Origin: an uncultured Olsenella sp. | Lineage (GTDB): Bacteria > Actinomycetota > Coriobacteriia > Coriobacteriales > Atopobiaceae | Assembly (NCBI GenBank): GCA_949291295.1 | Contig: CASEVE010000015.1 | Span: 1-46,018, forward strand | Direction of reading: 5' to 3' | Length of the DNA stretch: 46,018 bases | Shown: positions 23,501 through 31,843 of the stretch, in pieces | How positions within the stretch are numbered: position 1 is the first letter of the stretch | Layout of the letters: every line of letters starts with the position of its first letter | Position numbers and translations under genes: made by a program | The notes under the pieces: model-generated | The model's database searches: none | The model's input: the letters and a program-made list of their open reading frames with translations, nothing else | Told to the model about the DNA's origin: nothing

Positions 23501-26500
23501 AGCCCGTGACCGAAGAGCACTTGATGACCGGCACGAACACGGACACCAGGCTGGGCAGCAGGTCGCCCGCGTTGATCGTAAGGCCAAGAATGTCCACGCT
23601 ACCCAGCTCCGCGACGCCACTCGTCTCGGCTGCGCCGACGAAACCGCCCGCCGCGCGCATAGCGCGCACGAGCTTGGTGTCGTGCGCCTGACCGTTGGTG
23701 ATGGTGCCGGCAACCATGGAGCCCACGTAGCCGCCGGCGACCCCGGCGCTGCCCGTGTAGGCACCTGCCTCGTAGGTGTCGCGTCCCGCGACAACATTGG
23801 TGCCGTAGCCGATCTTGGCGAGCCACGCCGAAATCTCATCGTCGCTATCCACATGGCCAACGAGGCTGTTCGCCGCGGCTTCGTCCTCCTCGCCCAACAG
23901 CTCGCCGTAAACGTTATCCACACCCACCGCATCGACCCAAGCGTTCCACGTGTCCTTGTCAAGCCCGCGCAGGGGGCCGTAGACCGCAGTGTTCTCCTCG
24001 GTGGGATAGATGTCCTGCATCACGTTGAGCAGGTTGTTCGTATTGATGAGGCCCCACAGCAGGCTGAGGCCGCCGGTCTCGGCGGTGGAGCCGGGCTCCA
24101 TAAGACCGGTGAAGCCGCCCGCGTACTCAGCGCCGTAGACGGAACGGATGCGGATTGCAGCCGCCTCGCGCTGCGGGCCGGTATATGCGCCGTCCTCGCC
24201 GTTCTCGCTCTTCCATGTGGCGTTGTTGTTGCCCCAAATCTGACCGCCCATGTTGTGACCCACGTAGCCGCCGGCCATGCCGCGCTGCACGGTGATGGGC
24301 GAACCGTCACCGTCCGCGCTCCCCTCCGCGGAAAGTGCCTGCGCACGCACGGCACCGCCGCAGGGAACGCACGTGGTCTCGCTGTTGCGGATGGTGGGCA
24401 CGAAGGCCTGGGCCAACGAGGCGAGGTTGCCCACGTCGGCCAAGCCGTCCAGAATGCCGTGCTGCTCCTGGTCGTCAGCGCCCACCGTAGCCTCTCCGAG
24501 CACATCGGCCACCGAGCCGGGCACGAGCTCTCCTGCGTAGCCGCCGGCGGCAATCTGACCAATGATGTACTCGAAGTTGTCGACGTTGCAGTCCTGGATC
24601 TGCCCGCCCGAGATCTTGCCGGCAAAGCCGCCCGCATGGCCCACGGCACCAAAGCTATCCTCGTCACTCGCCAGCACGGAGAATCCACCCGCGTGGCCGC
24701 AGACGTTGGAGTGCTCCACCGTGGAGGTCATAACGTTCAGGGCTCTCGTGAGGTCGGAGACGCTGATGCCGCTGGTGAGCCCCGTGCCCTTGAGGAGCTC
24801 CAGGCCCGATGCCGCGCCCGCCGTGCTGCCAATGTCCAGGTAGCCGAAATAGCCACCCGCGTACTGCGGCGCCGTTACAGCATAGGTGCTCTGCTCGGGG
24901 TTGAAGTAGCTGGGGGCATCCTTCGCCTCCAAGTCATCCGGCGGGGTGACCGTGGTGTGCGCGAGCTTGCTCACGTCGGAATACGAGACCTGCACCGCCG
25001 TTCCATAGCCGATGAAGCCGCCGGCCGCACCCGAGGTGGTCTGCTCCAGGCTGTCGATCTGGGCAGCCGCCACCGTGAAGCCGTTCTCAGAGAGAACGTC
25101 AGCGTACTTGATGGTGGGCACGTAGGCTTGGATAACGCCGAGGAGGTTGGTAAGGTCCAGATTGGCAGTACCGTCCAGCAGACTCAGGCCACCGCCCGTC
25201 TTTGCGAGCGAACCAGACACCACCTTGCCGCCGAAGCCGCCGGCATACGAAGTGCCCCTAACAGCAGCAATGTTGTTGACGGCATAGAGCGACTGAACGT
25301 CCGTGCCGTCCGACACGGGATTGTCCTTGTCGAACACGTTCACGGAACCGCTCTCAAAGAGACCGGCATAGCCGCCCGCAATATCAGCCGTAACCCAGCC
25401 GCCATCGAGATAGTCTGCGTGCGTCTCACGGTACTCGGGGATCATCCAAGGCACGGCGCCGAGAAGGTCGCTGATGTTGAGCAACTTGCCGCCAAGGATC
25501 TCCTCAAGCAGGCTGGCGTCCACGCCGCCGTCGTCGTCCGCCACGATGCTCGCCAGGCCACCGGTAGTGGAGAGGCCCACGAAGCCGCCCGCGTTGCCGT
25601 TCTTCTCGGGGGCTTGCACCAGTCCTAGGTTATTGACCGCACAGTGGTCGGCGTCGAGGCTGCTCGCACGGCCGAAGAAGCCGCCCGCGGTGATTTGCGA
25701 GGCTTCGCCCTGGCCGGCACCAGTGGCAATAACGGTGAGATAGGGCGACTGAGTTGCGGGAATCAGGCCTGAATCGGCCGTTTCGGCGGTCTGCTTGGAG
25801 GGATCGGTCTCGAGCTTGGGGGCGTCCTCGACCTTGGGCTCCGCGCCCTCTGCCGGCGTCCTGCCGGTCACGGAACAGTCGGTCACTGTAAGCGCACTGT
25901 ATTGCGCGACGGAAAGCAGGCCGCTCACCTTGACCAGGCCCAGAATGTCGACTCCCTTGGTGCCCACGAGCGAGCCCGATGCCGCCTGGCCGATGAAGCC
26001 ACCAACCTCACCCGCACCGATTACCGACGCGACCGAATCGATGGCGATGCCCTCAATGGAGCCGCCCGACGCGGAGCCCACGGCGCCGCCCGCGGAAAGA
26101 CCGCCGGCGACCACGGCGTATGCGGGCTGGGCCGCAGCGCCGTCAGTTTGCTTGTTCACGGTTGTATGAGCGAGCCTGAACGCGTTGAAGCCGTTTCCAC
26201 CCAGTCCCTCGACCGTTGGAACGTTTCCCACGCCCACTAAGTTGTTGAGCAGGCCTCCCACCGCCGCGGTCTCGAGCATGCCCGCGATGCCGCCGGCATA
26301 GCTGTCTTTCGCCGTGACCAAAGAGAGCCCGCTGATGCTGTTGCTCGCATCGGCGTTTGGCGTGCTGGGCACGGCTTGGCCCGCGTAGCGGCCACCGCTC
26401 TTCCAGTGAGAGAGCTTCTCGAGGTTTGTTTTGGTGGCCGCATCGATGAGGGTGCCCTCGCCATGCCCCACAAGACCGCCCGCGTACGAGGTTTCGGAAT

Positions 26501-29192
26501 GTACCGTGAGTTCCCCTGCGGAAACCGCACTGCCCATGACCGCAGCGGGCGTGAAGCCCATGAGGGTGAGAAGCTCGCCGGAATTTTCGGACCCGAGAAC
26601 CCTGGACAGAGCAGTGCTCAGCAGGCCGATCACATCTTGGTCATCGTCGTCAAAGCCCAGGTTGGTTACCCAGCCCAGCGTTGCCTCGCCCACCATGCCG
26701 CCCGCGAAGCCGGCATACGGGGTCGCCTCGACCGCCGTGGCGGAGACGTCGAGCTCGTCATCAACGTCAACCTTCGACGCGACAACGTAGCTCGCAGCAA
26801 GCGCGCCGGCGAAGCCGCCAGCGTGGTCGTTCGCCGTTACCGTGAGCGATAGAGCAGAAACAGAAGAGCCGAGCGCGAGGCTCTGAGGCTGGCCCACCTT
26901 GATGAGCTGGACACCCAGGTTGTTGAGCAGGCCCTCCATCTCGGCGTCGCGCATGAGGCCCGCGAAGCCGCCGGCGAAACGCTCGGCTGTGATCGCGAGG
27001 GGCTGCATTGCCTCAACGTTTGAATGCTCGACAATCGCGCCAATCTGCACGCCCGCGAAACCGCCGGCATAGCTCGTGTCCGCCGTTCCGATAGAGTCAT
27101 CGTTCAGCGAGACGGAGCAGCCGCTGATGACAGGGTTGTAGTATCCGGTCGGAATGAGCTTGCTCACGTCGATAACATTACCCTTCAGCAGCTGAAGCAA
27201 ATCGCCTAAGCCGATGCCGGGAATGATGTTGAGCAGCGTTTGTAGGCCGTCCACCACGATATTCAGGCCTTCAGAGAGGCCATCGTATTCTGTCACGCCC
27301 TCCATATATCCCACGAAGCCGCCGGTCATTCCCACGTACACCGAACCGTTAGCGGCAGATGCTCCGGAGGCGTTTTCGACGCTCGCATTGGTCACAATGC
27401 AGTTGTTCACGTTGACGTCACCTATGATGCGACCCGCGAACGCGCCCGTGGCAAACGTCGTGGGGTCCTTTTTGCGCAGGTCGAGAATATCCTCGAGGGC
27501 ATTTCCCAGGTTTCCAAGAAGACCGGTGTCGGTATCGGTCAGAAGCTTTTGCAGGGCTTCGGTCAGACCGTCAACTCCTGGAATAATCGCTCCAAGGATG
27601 CCTCCAAGCATGCCCAAGAGCGTATCCAGGAGGCCGCCGATCAGACCGCCGACGATACCGTTCAACAGGGTGCCGAGCACATCGGTAAGCCCGCTGATAA
27701 GCGTTTGGGTCTCTTCAGTCTCCGTCGATTGATTCGTAACGGAGACCGTATCGAGTCTGAGGTTGGAAACCACGGTCTGCTCTGCGGTTTTTCCAAGGTC
27801 GTTAAGATTGAGCCCGCTTGAAATCGTGCCGAAGAAGCCCACACCGGAAAACGCGCGAGAATCAAGTTTGCCCGTCTGGCTCACGGTTACGTTGGAAATG
27901 GTCGGCGCATCAGCCGCATCGGTCACAGTCGTTGACGATGCAACGAGCCTCTTAAGCTCGCCAGCATCCATGCCCGTGCTGTTGGCGCCGAGCATAATGC
28001 CGGTAAACATCATCGGGGTCCATCGTCCGTCTTCAGGCTCACCTGCAACCTGCGTACTCAGGTCGATGTCGCGGAAGATGATGTAGTTGGCGTCGGCCGT
28101 GTAGTAGAGGTCGGGGTTGGCGGTGACATTAACGTCGTACTCCCCATCGGCGCCTTGGCCGCAATAAAGACGACCCACTTCGGTTTCGAAGTCAGTATAC
28201 TTGGCACCATTCAACTCCTGGTCTGGGCCGAGATCCGCATCGCCCGGATAGCACATCTTCATGTCGAACGGTAATAAATGGCTGCCCATGAAATGATAGA
28301 CCCTACCATGCGCCTGCGCGCCGGTACCAATTGCCCGCAGCTGTTGCTCGTTGCCGATGAGGATATACGTGTTGCCGTTGATGTCAATCGAGATCTGGCC
28401 CTCGTAGTCGCGACCATCTATGCCGTTGGTAACCGCATCCTCGTCCGCCAGCAGCACCTTGCCGGTGTCGCCATCTTCACCGTTGGAGAGGACCTCCGCC
28501 CCTTCAATGGCTGCGGCGTCCTCAGCGGCAGTCGTCTCCTCGGTGTCCTTATCGTCCTGTTCGGTCTCCTGGTCGACGTTCTTGTCGGCCTCGTCGTTCT
28601 TCTCGACCCGCTCGTTCTTCTCGACCCGCTCGTTCTTCTCAGCCTGATCGTTCTTGTCGGCAGAATTCTGCTCACCGGATGACTCAGCGTCTCCGGAATC
28701 GCTGGCGCTCGTATTCCCTGTACCCCCAACGTACACGTACGTGTGCTCGGGGCTGTAGGTGAGCGGCTCGTCGGAGCCCGCGGCGTAGATGGGCTGACCG
28801 GTGCCAAAGGTCTCGGCATCGCCGTCGCCCGTCAGCACGGGCTGATCGGCCGCATCATCCTGGCGGGACACGGCGGTCTGCAGCGCGTTGTAGATGTAGA
28901 TGGTGTCGGACGCGCCCTCGTAGAGTGGGCGACCATCCTCGGTGTAGATCGTTTCAGAGTCGTCAGACTCCGTCTGGGAGACTACCCCCCCCCATTCACT
29001 TTCTAGAGAAGCGAGGGTGGAAACTGCCTCATTTAGCTCATCGGCACAAGCGATACTTGGAAGCTGAAGCGTAGAAAGCGTAATTGAAAAGACTAAGATG
29101 CAGCTAATGAGGGCTTTTCCCCGAGTGATGCACGTATTGTTGAATCGGCGATGCTGCATGTGCTTCCTCAGTGACTTTGGGGGGATTAACAT
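20565..29192 (-). CDS. Giant wall-anchored adhesin with GLUG-type repeats, probable pilus tip protein (2875 aa)
   Basis: The first and largest gene of the pilus operon. Residues 1-50 are a signal peptide (cleavage near SIACA). An acidic spacer contains repeated VEKNER units (about 180-225). From about residue 390 to 2570 there are about 31 degenerate copies of a GLUG-like motif, typically YAGGFAGK or AAGGFIGY, separated by 40-100 residues; these usually form a beta-helix. A Cna-B-like domain covers about 2683-2814 (LTITKVWDDHGDTAHRPDSI), then LPVTG (2819-2823), a hydrophobic helix and a long basic tail. The ATG at 29192 has GGGAGGGGG upstream; an ATG at 29159 preceded by GAGGA is an equally plausible start. 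A G9 tract at codons 67-70 could switch the gene off by slippage. Confidence 0.9.
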   Translation of the reverse strand: MLIPPKSLRKHMQHRRFNNTCITRGKALISCILVFSITLSTLQLPSIACADELNEAVSTLASLESEWGGVVSQTESDDSETIYTEDGRPLYEGASDTIYIYNALQTAVSRQDDAADQPVLTGDGDAETFGTGQPIYAAGSDEPLTYSPEHTYVYVGGTGNTSASDSGDAESSGEQNSADKNDQAEKNERVEKNERVEKNDEADKNVDQETEQDDKDTEETTAAEDAAAIEGAEVLSNGEDGDTGKVLLADEDAVTNGIDGRDYEGQISIDINGNTYILIGNEQQLRAIGTGAQAHGRVYHFMGSHLLPFDMKMCYPGDADLGPDQELNGAKYTDFETEVGRLYCGQGADGEYDVNVTANPDLYYTADANYIIFRDIDLSTQVAGEPEDGRWTPMMFTGIMLGANSTGMDAGELKRLVASSTTVTDAADAPTISNVTVSQTGKLDSRAFSGVGFFGTISSGLNLNDLGKTAEQTVVSNLRLDTVSVTNQSTETEETQTLISGLTDVLGTLLNGIVGGLIGGLLDTLLGMLGGILGAIIPGVDGLTEALQKLLTDTDTGLLGNLGNALEDILDLRKKDPTTFATGAFAGRIIGDVNVNNCIVTNASVENASGASAANGSVYVGMTGGFVGYMEGVTEYDGLSEGLNIVVDGLQTLLNIIPGIGLGDLLQLLKGNVIDVSKLIPTGYYNPVISGCSVSLNDDSIGTADTSYAGGFAGVQIGAIVEHSNVEAMQPLAITAERFAGGFAGLMRDAEMEGLLNNLGVQLIKVGQPQSLALGSSVSALSLTVTANDHAGGFAGALAASYVVASKVDVDDELDVSATAVEATPYAGFAGGMVGEATLGWVTNLGFDDDDQDVIGLLSTALSRVLGSENSGELLTLMGFTPAAVMGSAVSAGELTVHSETSYAGGLVGHGEGTLIDAATKTNLEKLSHWKSGGRYAGQAVPSTPNADASNSISGLSLVTAKDSYAGGIAGMLETAAVGGLLNNLVGVGNVPTVEGLGGNGFNAFRLAHTTVNKQTDGAAAQPAYAVVAGGLSAGGAVGSASGGSIEGIAIDSVASVIGAGEVGGFIGQAASGSLVGTKGVDILGLVKVSGLLSVAQYSALTVTDCSVTGRTPAEGAEPKVEDAPKLETDPSKQTAETADSGLIPATQSPYLTVIATGAGQGEASQITAGGFFGRASSLDADHCAVNNLGLVQAPEKNGNAGGFVGLSTTGGLASIVADDDGGVDASLLEEILGGKLLNISDLLGAVPWMIPEYRETHADYLDGGWVTADIAGGYAGLFESGSVNVFDKDNPVSDGTDVQSLYAVNNIAAVRGTSYAGGFGGKVVSGSLAKTGGGLSLLDGTANLDLTNLLGVIQAYVPTIKYADVLSENGFTVAAAQIDSLEQTTSGAAGGFIGYGTAVQVSYSDVSKLAHTTVTPPDDLEAKDAPSYFNPEQSTYAVTAPQYAGGYFGYLDIGSTAGAASGLELLKGTGLTSGISVSDLTRALNVMTSTVEHSNVCGHAGGFSVLASDEDSFGAVGHAGGFAGKISGGQIQDCNVDNFEYIIGQIAAGGYAGELVPGSVADVLGEATVGADDQEQHGILDGLADVGNLASLAQAFVPTIRNSETTCVPCGGAVRAQALSAEGSADGDGSPITVQRGMAGGYVGHNMGGQIWGNNNATWKSENGEDGAYTGPQREAAAIRIRSVYGAEYAGGFTGLMEPGSTAETGGLSLLWGLINTNNLLNVMQDIYPTEENTAVYGPLRGLDKDTWNAWVDAVGVDNVYGELLGEEDEAAANSLVGHVDSDDEISAWLAKIGYGTNVVAGRDTYEAGAYTGSAGVAGGYVGSMVAGTITNGQAHDTKLVRAMRAAGGFVGAAETSGVAELGSVDILGLTINAGDLLPSLVSVFVPVIKCSSVTGYRQGMTVESFGSAPADGEGQHKTDTKNGTGFAGGYIGFGSGAQIWGDADTARNGNAQPVSNAGCTVSGLRRVSATAYAGGFAGKLFAASVASADTNVSDGFLQGLLDKVIGGTDITNLAEVLQASMSTVRNAHVSATATDGEGVVIAGDAQWGFTIDAYTTGEGDSAQKVYPIAAGGFAGSIEATVLGELTTNGDDPDAAGGDDLNLPVNTAKGVSVSGLRGVDGGNFAGGLVGLADVAGAADVASGDTEGSGASILQLIGIGGVSVLQAFQPCVYGATVDGVADGLTVRAHEADTGGLLTAERRSGNAGGFIGSIMSGVVRESSLTNLSTVSGPSYTGGFIGYTGKSGVVDVEEASALAGLLGLDASALNTFSTLVQSSTVAGIPAGYTVASTSNEMDDGEDAYQVSGGFVGYADLAHISGCLATALKRVGSGEVAGGFAGKGTHAYLVSADADSPLVDALLMVVLGLVKALWLDELQNTGLVEINLTDWVLHLQVEKSGDTLSLSLLGIPIEVTLDAEKTDSTAVAQVTIGSSTIELNVKKDENGNVTFDGETPSIAVNLIKANMTVIEDSTVTGIADGYDVFAGGATQTSAAMGTSSSDAESGFAGGFMGWSDEAQLKNNEMVYADVVKGAEGKTAPFVGRTDYDSAHLLDTVDKQITGNTYHVYRGTELENQTLSGAITSKLEGTASATITGTLDDGDPTVEGIPTTADDAAWARFDITGHKVVADKSNHDDWKGVTAGDTPIDVWQDEGATAVLMANATVNDNTGALTPEPEEGQDPCAATADLTITKVWDDHGDTAHRPDSITVTLYQSYTNATDETITEPYDGKLPDGTPDGSGIRNPITLSAAEASPWSNTWQHVVKMLPVAWRDADGTVRYFSYSVKEVTLDGGGKDIADYSTTITPGEDGTFHIVITNRLPLPVTGGIGTTPFLFVGLAALALGGIWLDQQRRRRNQPRAYVGAHFANAAPHRRRASK
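28985..28993 (-). repeat. Poly-G tract (G9) inside the adhesin reading frame
   Basis: Nine consecutive Cs on the plus strand make nine Gs in the coding strand, spanning Trp67-Gly-Gly-Val70 just after the signal peptide. In this sequence the frame is open. Gain or loss of one G would end translation early, so the tract is a candidate contingency locus. Confidence 0.85.
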
Positions 29193-29219
29193 ACCCCCTC
29201 CCTTATTTTTGTGTCAGAA

Positions 29220-29248
29220 ACCTTACACCCTGAGGGTCTTTCAGTCAA
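29220..29248 (-). promoter_or_regulatory. Candidate promoter of the pilus operon
   Basis: On the minus strand there is TTGACT (-35, 29243-29248), a 17-bp spacer and TAAGGT (-10, 29220-29225), putting the transcript start about 20 bp before the ATG at 29192. The -35 matches consensus at five of six positions; the -10 is weaker. The surrounding 120 bp is notably AT-rich for this genome. Confidence 0.5.
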
Positions 29249-29308
29249 GAAAAGGAAGCTGTTCCTTCTCGTGTTTCATTTGATTTGAGATGGAAAATCG
29301 CAGGTAGC

Positions 29309-29369
29309 GGAATTATCAATTATTAATTCCAGATGAATATCCGCAGGTTGGGCGGACGCAGCCTGCGGA
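29309..29369. other. AT-rich inverted repeat and GC hairpin between the YdcF-like gene and the pilus operon
   Basis: Two structures lie in this 223-bp gap. GGAATTA...TAATTCC at 29309-29330 is a symmetric AT-rich site that could be an operator, about 60 bp upstream of the pilus -35. TCCGCAGGTTG (29340-29350) pairs with CAGCCTGCGGA (29359-29369) as a hairpin 47 bp after the YdcF-like stop. It may end that transcript, although no T-run follows on the minus strand. Confidence 0.4.
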
Positions 29370-29415
29370 AAACAAAAATGTAACGCTGGACCCGAGCAAT
29401 CCCAAACCAGAGAGG

Positions 29416-30123
29416 CTAGATGTTCCCCACTACGGAGTCCTTCACGATGGCCGCGCACTCGCGCAGCAGCGCATGCGGCAGGTAGAGCGGGTTTGACTGC
29501 GCCGCCAGCCCGTGAGCCCCGGTAAGACCGTTCTTCTCGGCAATGCGCAGGGCGCGGTAGAGGTGGAAGTCATTGGTGACTATCCCCACGCTAGAGCCTG
29601 GCTCGATAAGCTTCTCGGAGAACTGTATGTTTTCCGCCGTGGTGCTCGACTCGCGCTCCTGCACAATACGGGCCTCTGGCACCCCCTCGTCTAGAAGGTA
29701 GTCGAGCATGGCGTCCGCCTCGGTCTGGGCCTCGCCAAAGCCCTGTCCACCCGAGACGATGCAGGTTGTCTCCTGATTTGCCCCAAGGTAGTCTCGCGCG
29801 GCATCCAGGCGGTAGCGCAGTGACTCGCTGGGCGTGCCGTCCGGGCGCAGACCAGCACCAAGAACTACCAGATAGTTGAGGTTGGCAGGAGGCGTCGACG
29901 CAGCCGTTGTCCACACCATGCCACAAAGGACGCCCGCGGCGACAAGCGCCGCGGCGCAGACTCCGCACACCACGCGACGGATCTTCTCGATGCGGCCGGC
30001 AGCAATGAGCGCGGCGCCCAGGGCAATCCACACGAGGAAGAAGCCCCCGGCAGGATAGAGAAACGCCATGAGGACGCCATACGCCGCACTTATCGCACCG
30101 AGAACAACGAGCACCGTCGCCAT
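29416..30123 (-). CDS. YdcF/ElyC-family membrane protein, DUF218 (235 aa)
   Basis: Three hydrophobic segments in the first 80 residues (VLVVLGAISAAYGVLMAFLY; FFLVWIALGAALIAAG; VVCGVCAAALVAAGVLCG) precede a DUF218 domain. The domain shows the family marks LVVLGAGLRPDGTPSESLRY, CIVSGGQGFGE, EADAMLDYLLDEGVP, ESSTTAENIQFS and VTNDFHLYRA. Members include SanA and ElyC, linked to cell-envelope integrity and lipid-carrier metabolism, but their activity is poorly defined. The ATG at 30123 has GGGAGGGG 5 bp upstream. The neighbours are the pilus operon downstream and the PurF-like gene upstream, both on the same strand. Nothing visible links it functionally to either. Confidence 0.88.
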   Translation of the reverse strand: MATVLVVLGAISAAYGVLMAFLYPAGGFFLVWIALGAALIAAGRIEKIRRVVCGVCAAALVAAGVLCGMVWTTAASTPPANLNYLVVLGAGLRPDGTPSESLRYRLDAARDYLGANQETTCIVSGGQGFGEAQTEADAMLDYLLDEGVPEARIVQERESSTTAENIQFSEKLIEPGSSVGIVTNDFHLYRALRIAEKNGLTGAHGLAAQSNPLYLPHALLRECAAIVKDSVVGNI

Positions 30124-30159
30124 GGCCACCCCTCCCCGCGGCAACGATCACAGCGTTGA

Positions 30160-30207
30160 TGACAAAAGTGCCTGTCACCTTTGTCATGATGACAGGCACC
30201 ATTGTCA
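30160..30207. repeat. Diverged TGACAAAGGTGACAGG-family palindrome
   Basis: The arms 30160-30177 and 30190-30207 pair with two mismatches around a 12-nt loop. The words TGACAAAAGTGCCTGTCA and CCTTTGTCA are variants of the core seen at 3115-3275. It begins 19 bp after the stop codon of the PurF-like gene on the minus strand. Confidence 0.75.
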
Positions 30208-30226
30208 CATAGTTTGGCGGGCTGGA

Positions 30227-31648
30227 TTAGTCGCGGCCGGTCCAGCAGTAGGTGCAGACCTTCTTGCGGTCGATGCCGATGGCCTCGAGCATGCCGTCCA
30301 GGCTCTGGTACTCCAGCGAGTCGAAGCCCATCTCCTCGCAGATGGAGCGCAGCAGGCAGCGGCTGCGCTCGCTGCGGCCGTCGGCGTACTCGTCGAGGTG
30401 CTGCTCGCCCTCGTCCCCCTCGAGCTCGCGAACCTTGCGACGGGCGATGAGCTCGTACTCGGAGCGGCTGCGCGAGAACGAGAGGAACTTGCAGCCGTAC
30501 ATGATCGGCGGGCAGGCCGAGCGCATGTGCACCTCGGCGACGCCGGTATCGCGCAGGAAGTCGATCGTCTCGCGCATCTGGGTGCCGCGCACGATGGAGT
30601 CGTCCACGAGCAGCAGGCGCTTGTCGCGGATGAGCTCGGGCACCGGAATCTGCTTCATCTTGGCGACGCGGTTGCGGACCTCCTGGTTGGCGGGCATGAA
30701 GGAGCGCGGCCAGGTGGGCGTGTACTTCACAAACGGACGCGCGAGCGGCACGCCGGACTCGTTAGCGTAGCCGATGCCGTGGGGCAGACCGGAGTCGGGC
30801 ATGCCGGCCACGTAGTCAACCTCGGGAAGGAGCCCGGCCGCGCGCTCGTCGCGGGCCATGATGGCGCCGTTGCGGTAGCGCATGACCTCGACGTTGACGC
30901 CCTCGTAGTTGGAGTTGGGATAGCCGTAGTAGACCCAGAGGAACGCGCAGATGCGCATCTCATCGCGGGCGGGCGAGATGGTCTCGTAGCCGTCCGCGGT
31001 GATCTTGACGATCTCTGCGGAGCCCAGCTCGTACTCGTCGGCGTAGCCGAGCTTGCCGTAGGCAAAGGACTCGAAGGAGACGCAGTAGCCGTCATCATCC
31101 TTGCCAATGAGAACCGGCAGGCGGCCCATCTTGTCGCGCGCGGCGATGAGCTCGCCCTTATCCGTCATGATGAGCAGCGTGAGCGAGCCCTCAATCTGGT
31201 CCTGGGCGTAGCGAATGCCCTCGACGATGTCTCCCTGCGTGTTGATGAGCGCGGCAACCAGCTCGTTGACGTTAACGGCGCCGGAGCTGGTGGCCATGAA
31301 CTGGTGGCCGCTCTCCTCAAAGCTCTTCACGATCTGATCGACGTTGGCGATGGCACCCACGGTGGAGATGGCATAGACGCCCAGGTGGGAGCGGACGAGC
31401 AGCGGCTGCGGGTCGGAGTCGGAGATGCAGCCCATGGCGCACTTGCCAGAAAGCTCCGGCAGGTCGTGCTCAAACTTGGTGCGGAAGGGAGTGTTCTCAA
31501 TGGAGTGGATCTGACGGTTAAAGCCGCCGCTCTCCCGGCACGAGACCATGCCGGCGCGGCGCGTTCCGAGGTGAGAGTGATAGTCAACGCCAAAGAAAAC
31601 GTCAAGTGCAACATCACGATGCGAGACAGCTCCGAAGAACGCTCCCAT
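30227..31648 (-). CDS. PurF-like amidophosphoribosyltransferase homologue lacking the catalytic cysteine (473 aa)
   Basis: The two-domain plan of PurF is clear: an N-terminal Ntn glutaminase-type domain and a C-terminal phosphoribosyltransferase with the PRPP loop LLLVDDSIVRGTQMR (345-359). True PurF begins, after Met or a short propeptide, with a nucleophilic Cys. Here the start MGAFFGAV has Gly at that place, and the usual LQHRGQES segment reads YHSHLGTRR. The start is secure: GGAGG lies 5 bp before the ATG at 31648. Cysteines at 233, 386, 465 and 468 resemble the 4Fe-4S ligands of Bacillus-type PurF. It may use free ammonia, take ammonia from another protein or have a new role. Similar Cys-less paralogues exist in other anaerobes, to my memory. 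Confidence 0.88.
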   Translation of the reverse strand: MGAFFGAVSHRDVALDVFFGVDYHSHLGTRRAGMVSCRESGGFNRQIHSIENTPFRTKFEHDLPELSGKCAMGCISDSDPQPLLVRSHLGVYAISTVGAIANVDQIVKSFEESGHQFMATSSGAVNVNELVAALINTQGDIVEGIRYAQDQIEGSLTLLIMTDKGELIAARDKMGRLPVLIGKDDDGYCVSFESFAYGKLGYADEYELGSAEIVKITADGYETISPARDEMRICAFLWVYYGYPNSNYEGVNVEVMRYRNGAIMARDERAAGLLPEVDYVAGMPDSGLPHGIGYANESGVPLARPFVKYTPTWPRSFMPANQEVRNRVAKMKQIPVPELIRDKRLLLVDDSIVRGTQMRETIDFLRDTGVAEVHMRSACPPIMYGCKFLSFSRSRSEYELIARRKVRELEGDEGEQHLDEYADGRSERSRCLLRSICEEMGFDSLEYQSLDGMLEAIGIDRKKVCTYCWTGRD

Positions 31649-31843
31649 AATACCTCCGATTTCGCGCGGCTTTGCCGGACGGTCATCCCGCCCAACAGGA
31701 CCATATGAGTATAGTCGCGCGTCCGCCCAAAATGAGACAGGCGCGTTTCGGGCCAGTTTCTCCAAATAAAATATGCGAGCGCGGTGGGCGGCGGCGATTC
31801 GAGGCCGTCGGTCGCGCGTGGCGCACTCTCGGGGCTAGCCTGG

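Noticed and set aside
22998..25628. 876-residue open frame antisense to the adhesin
   Set aside because: An antisense shadow of the repetitive adhesin gene, without signal peptide or recognisable motifs.
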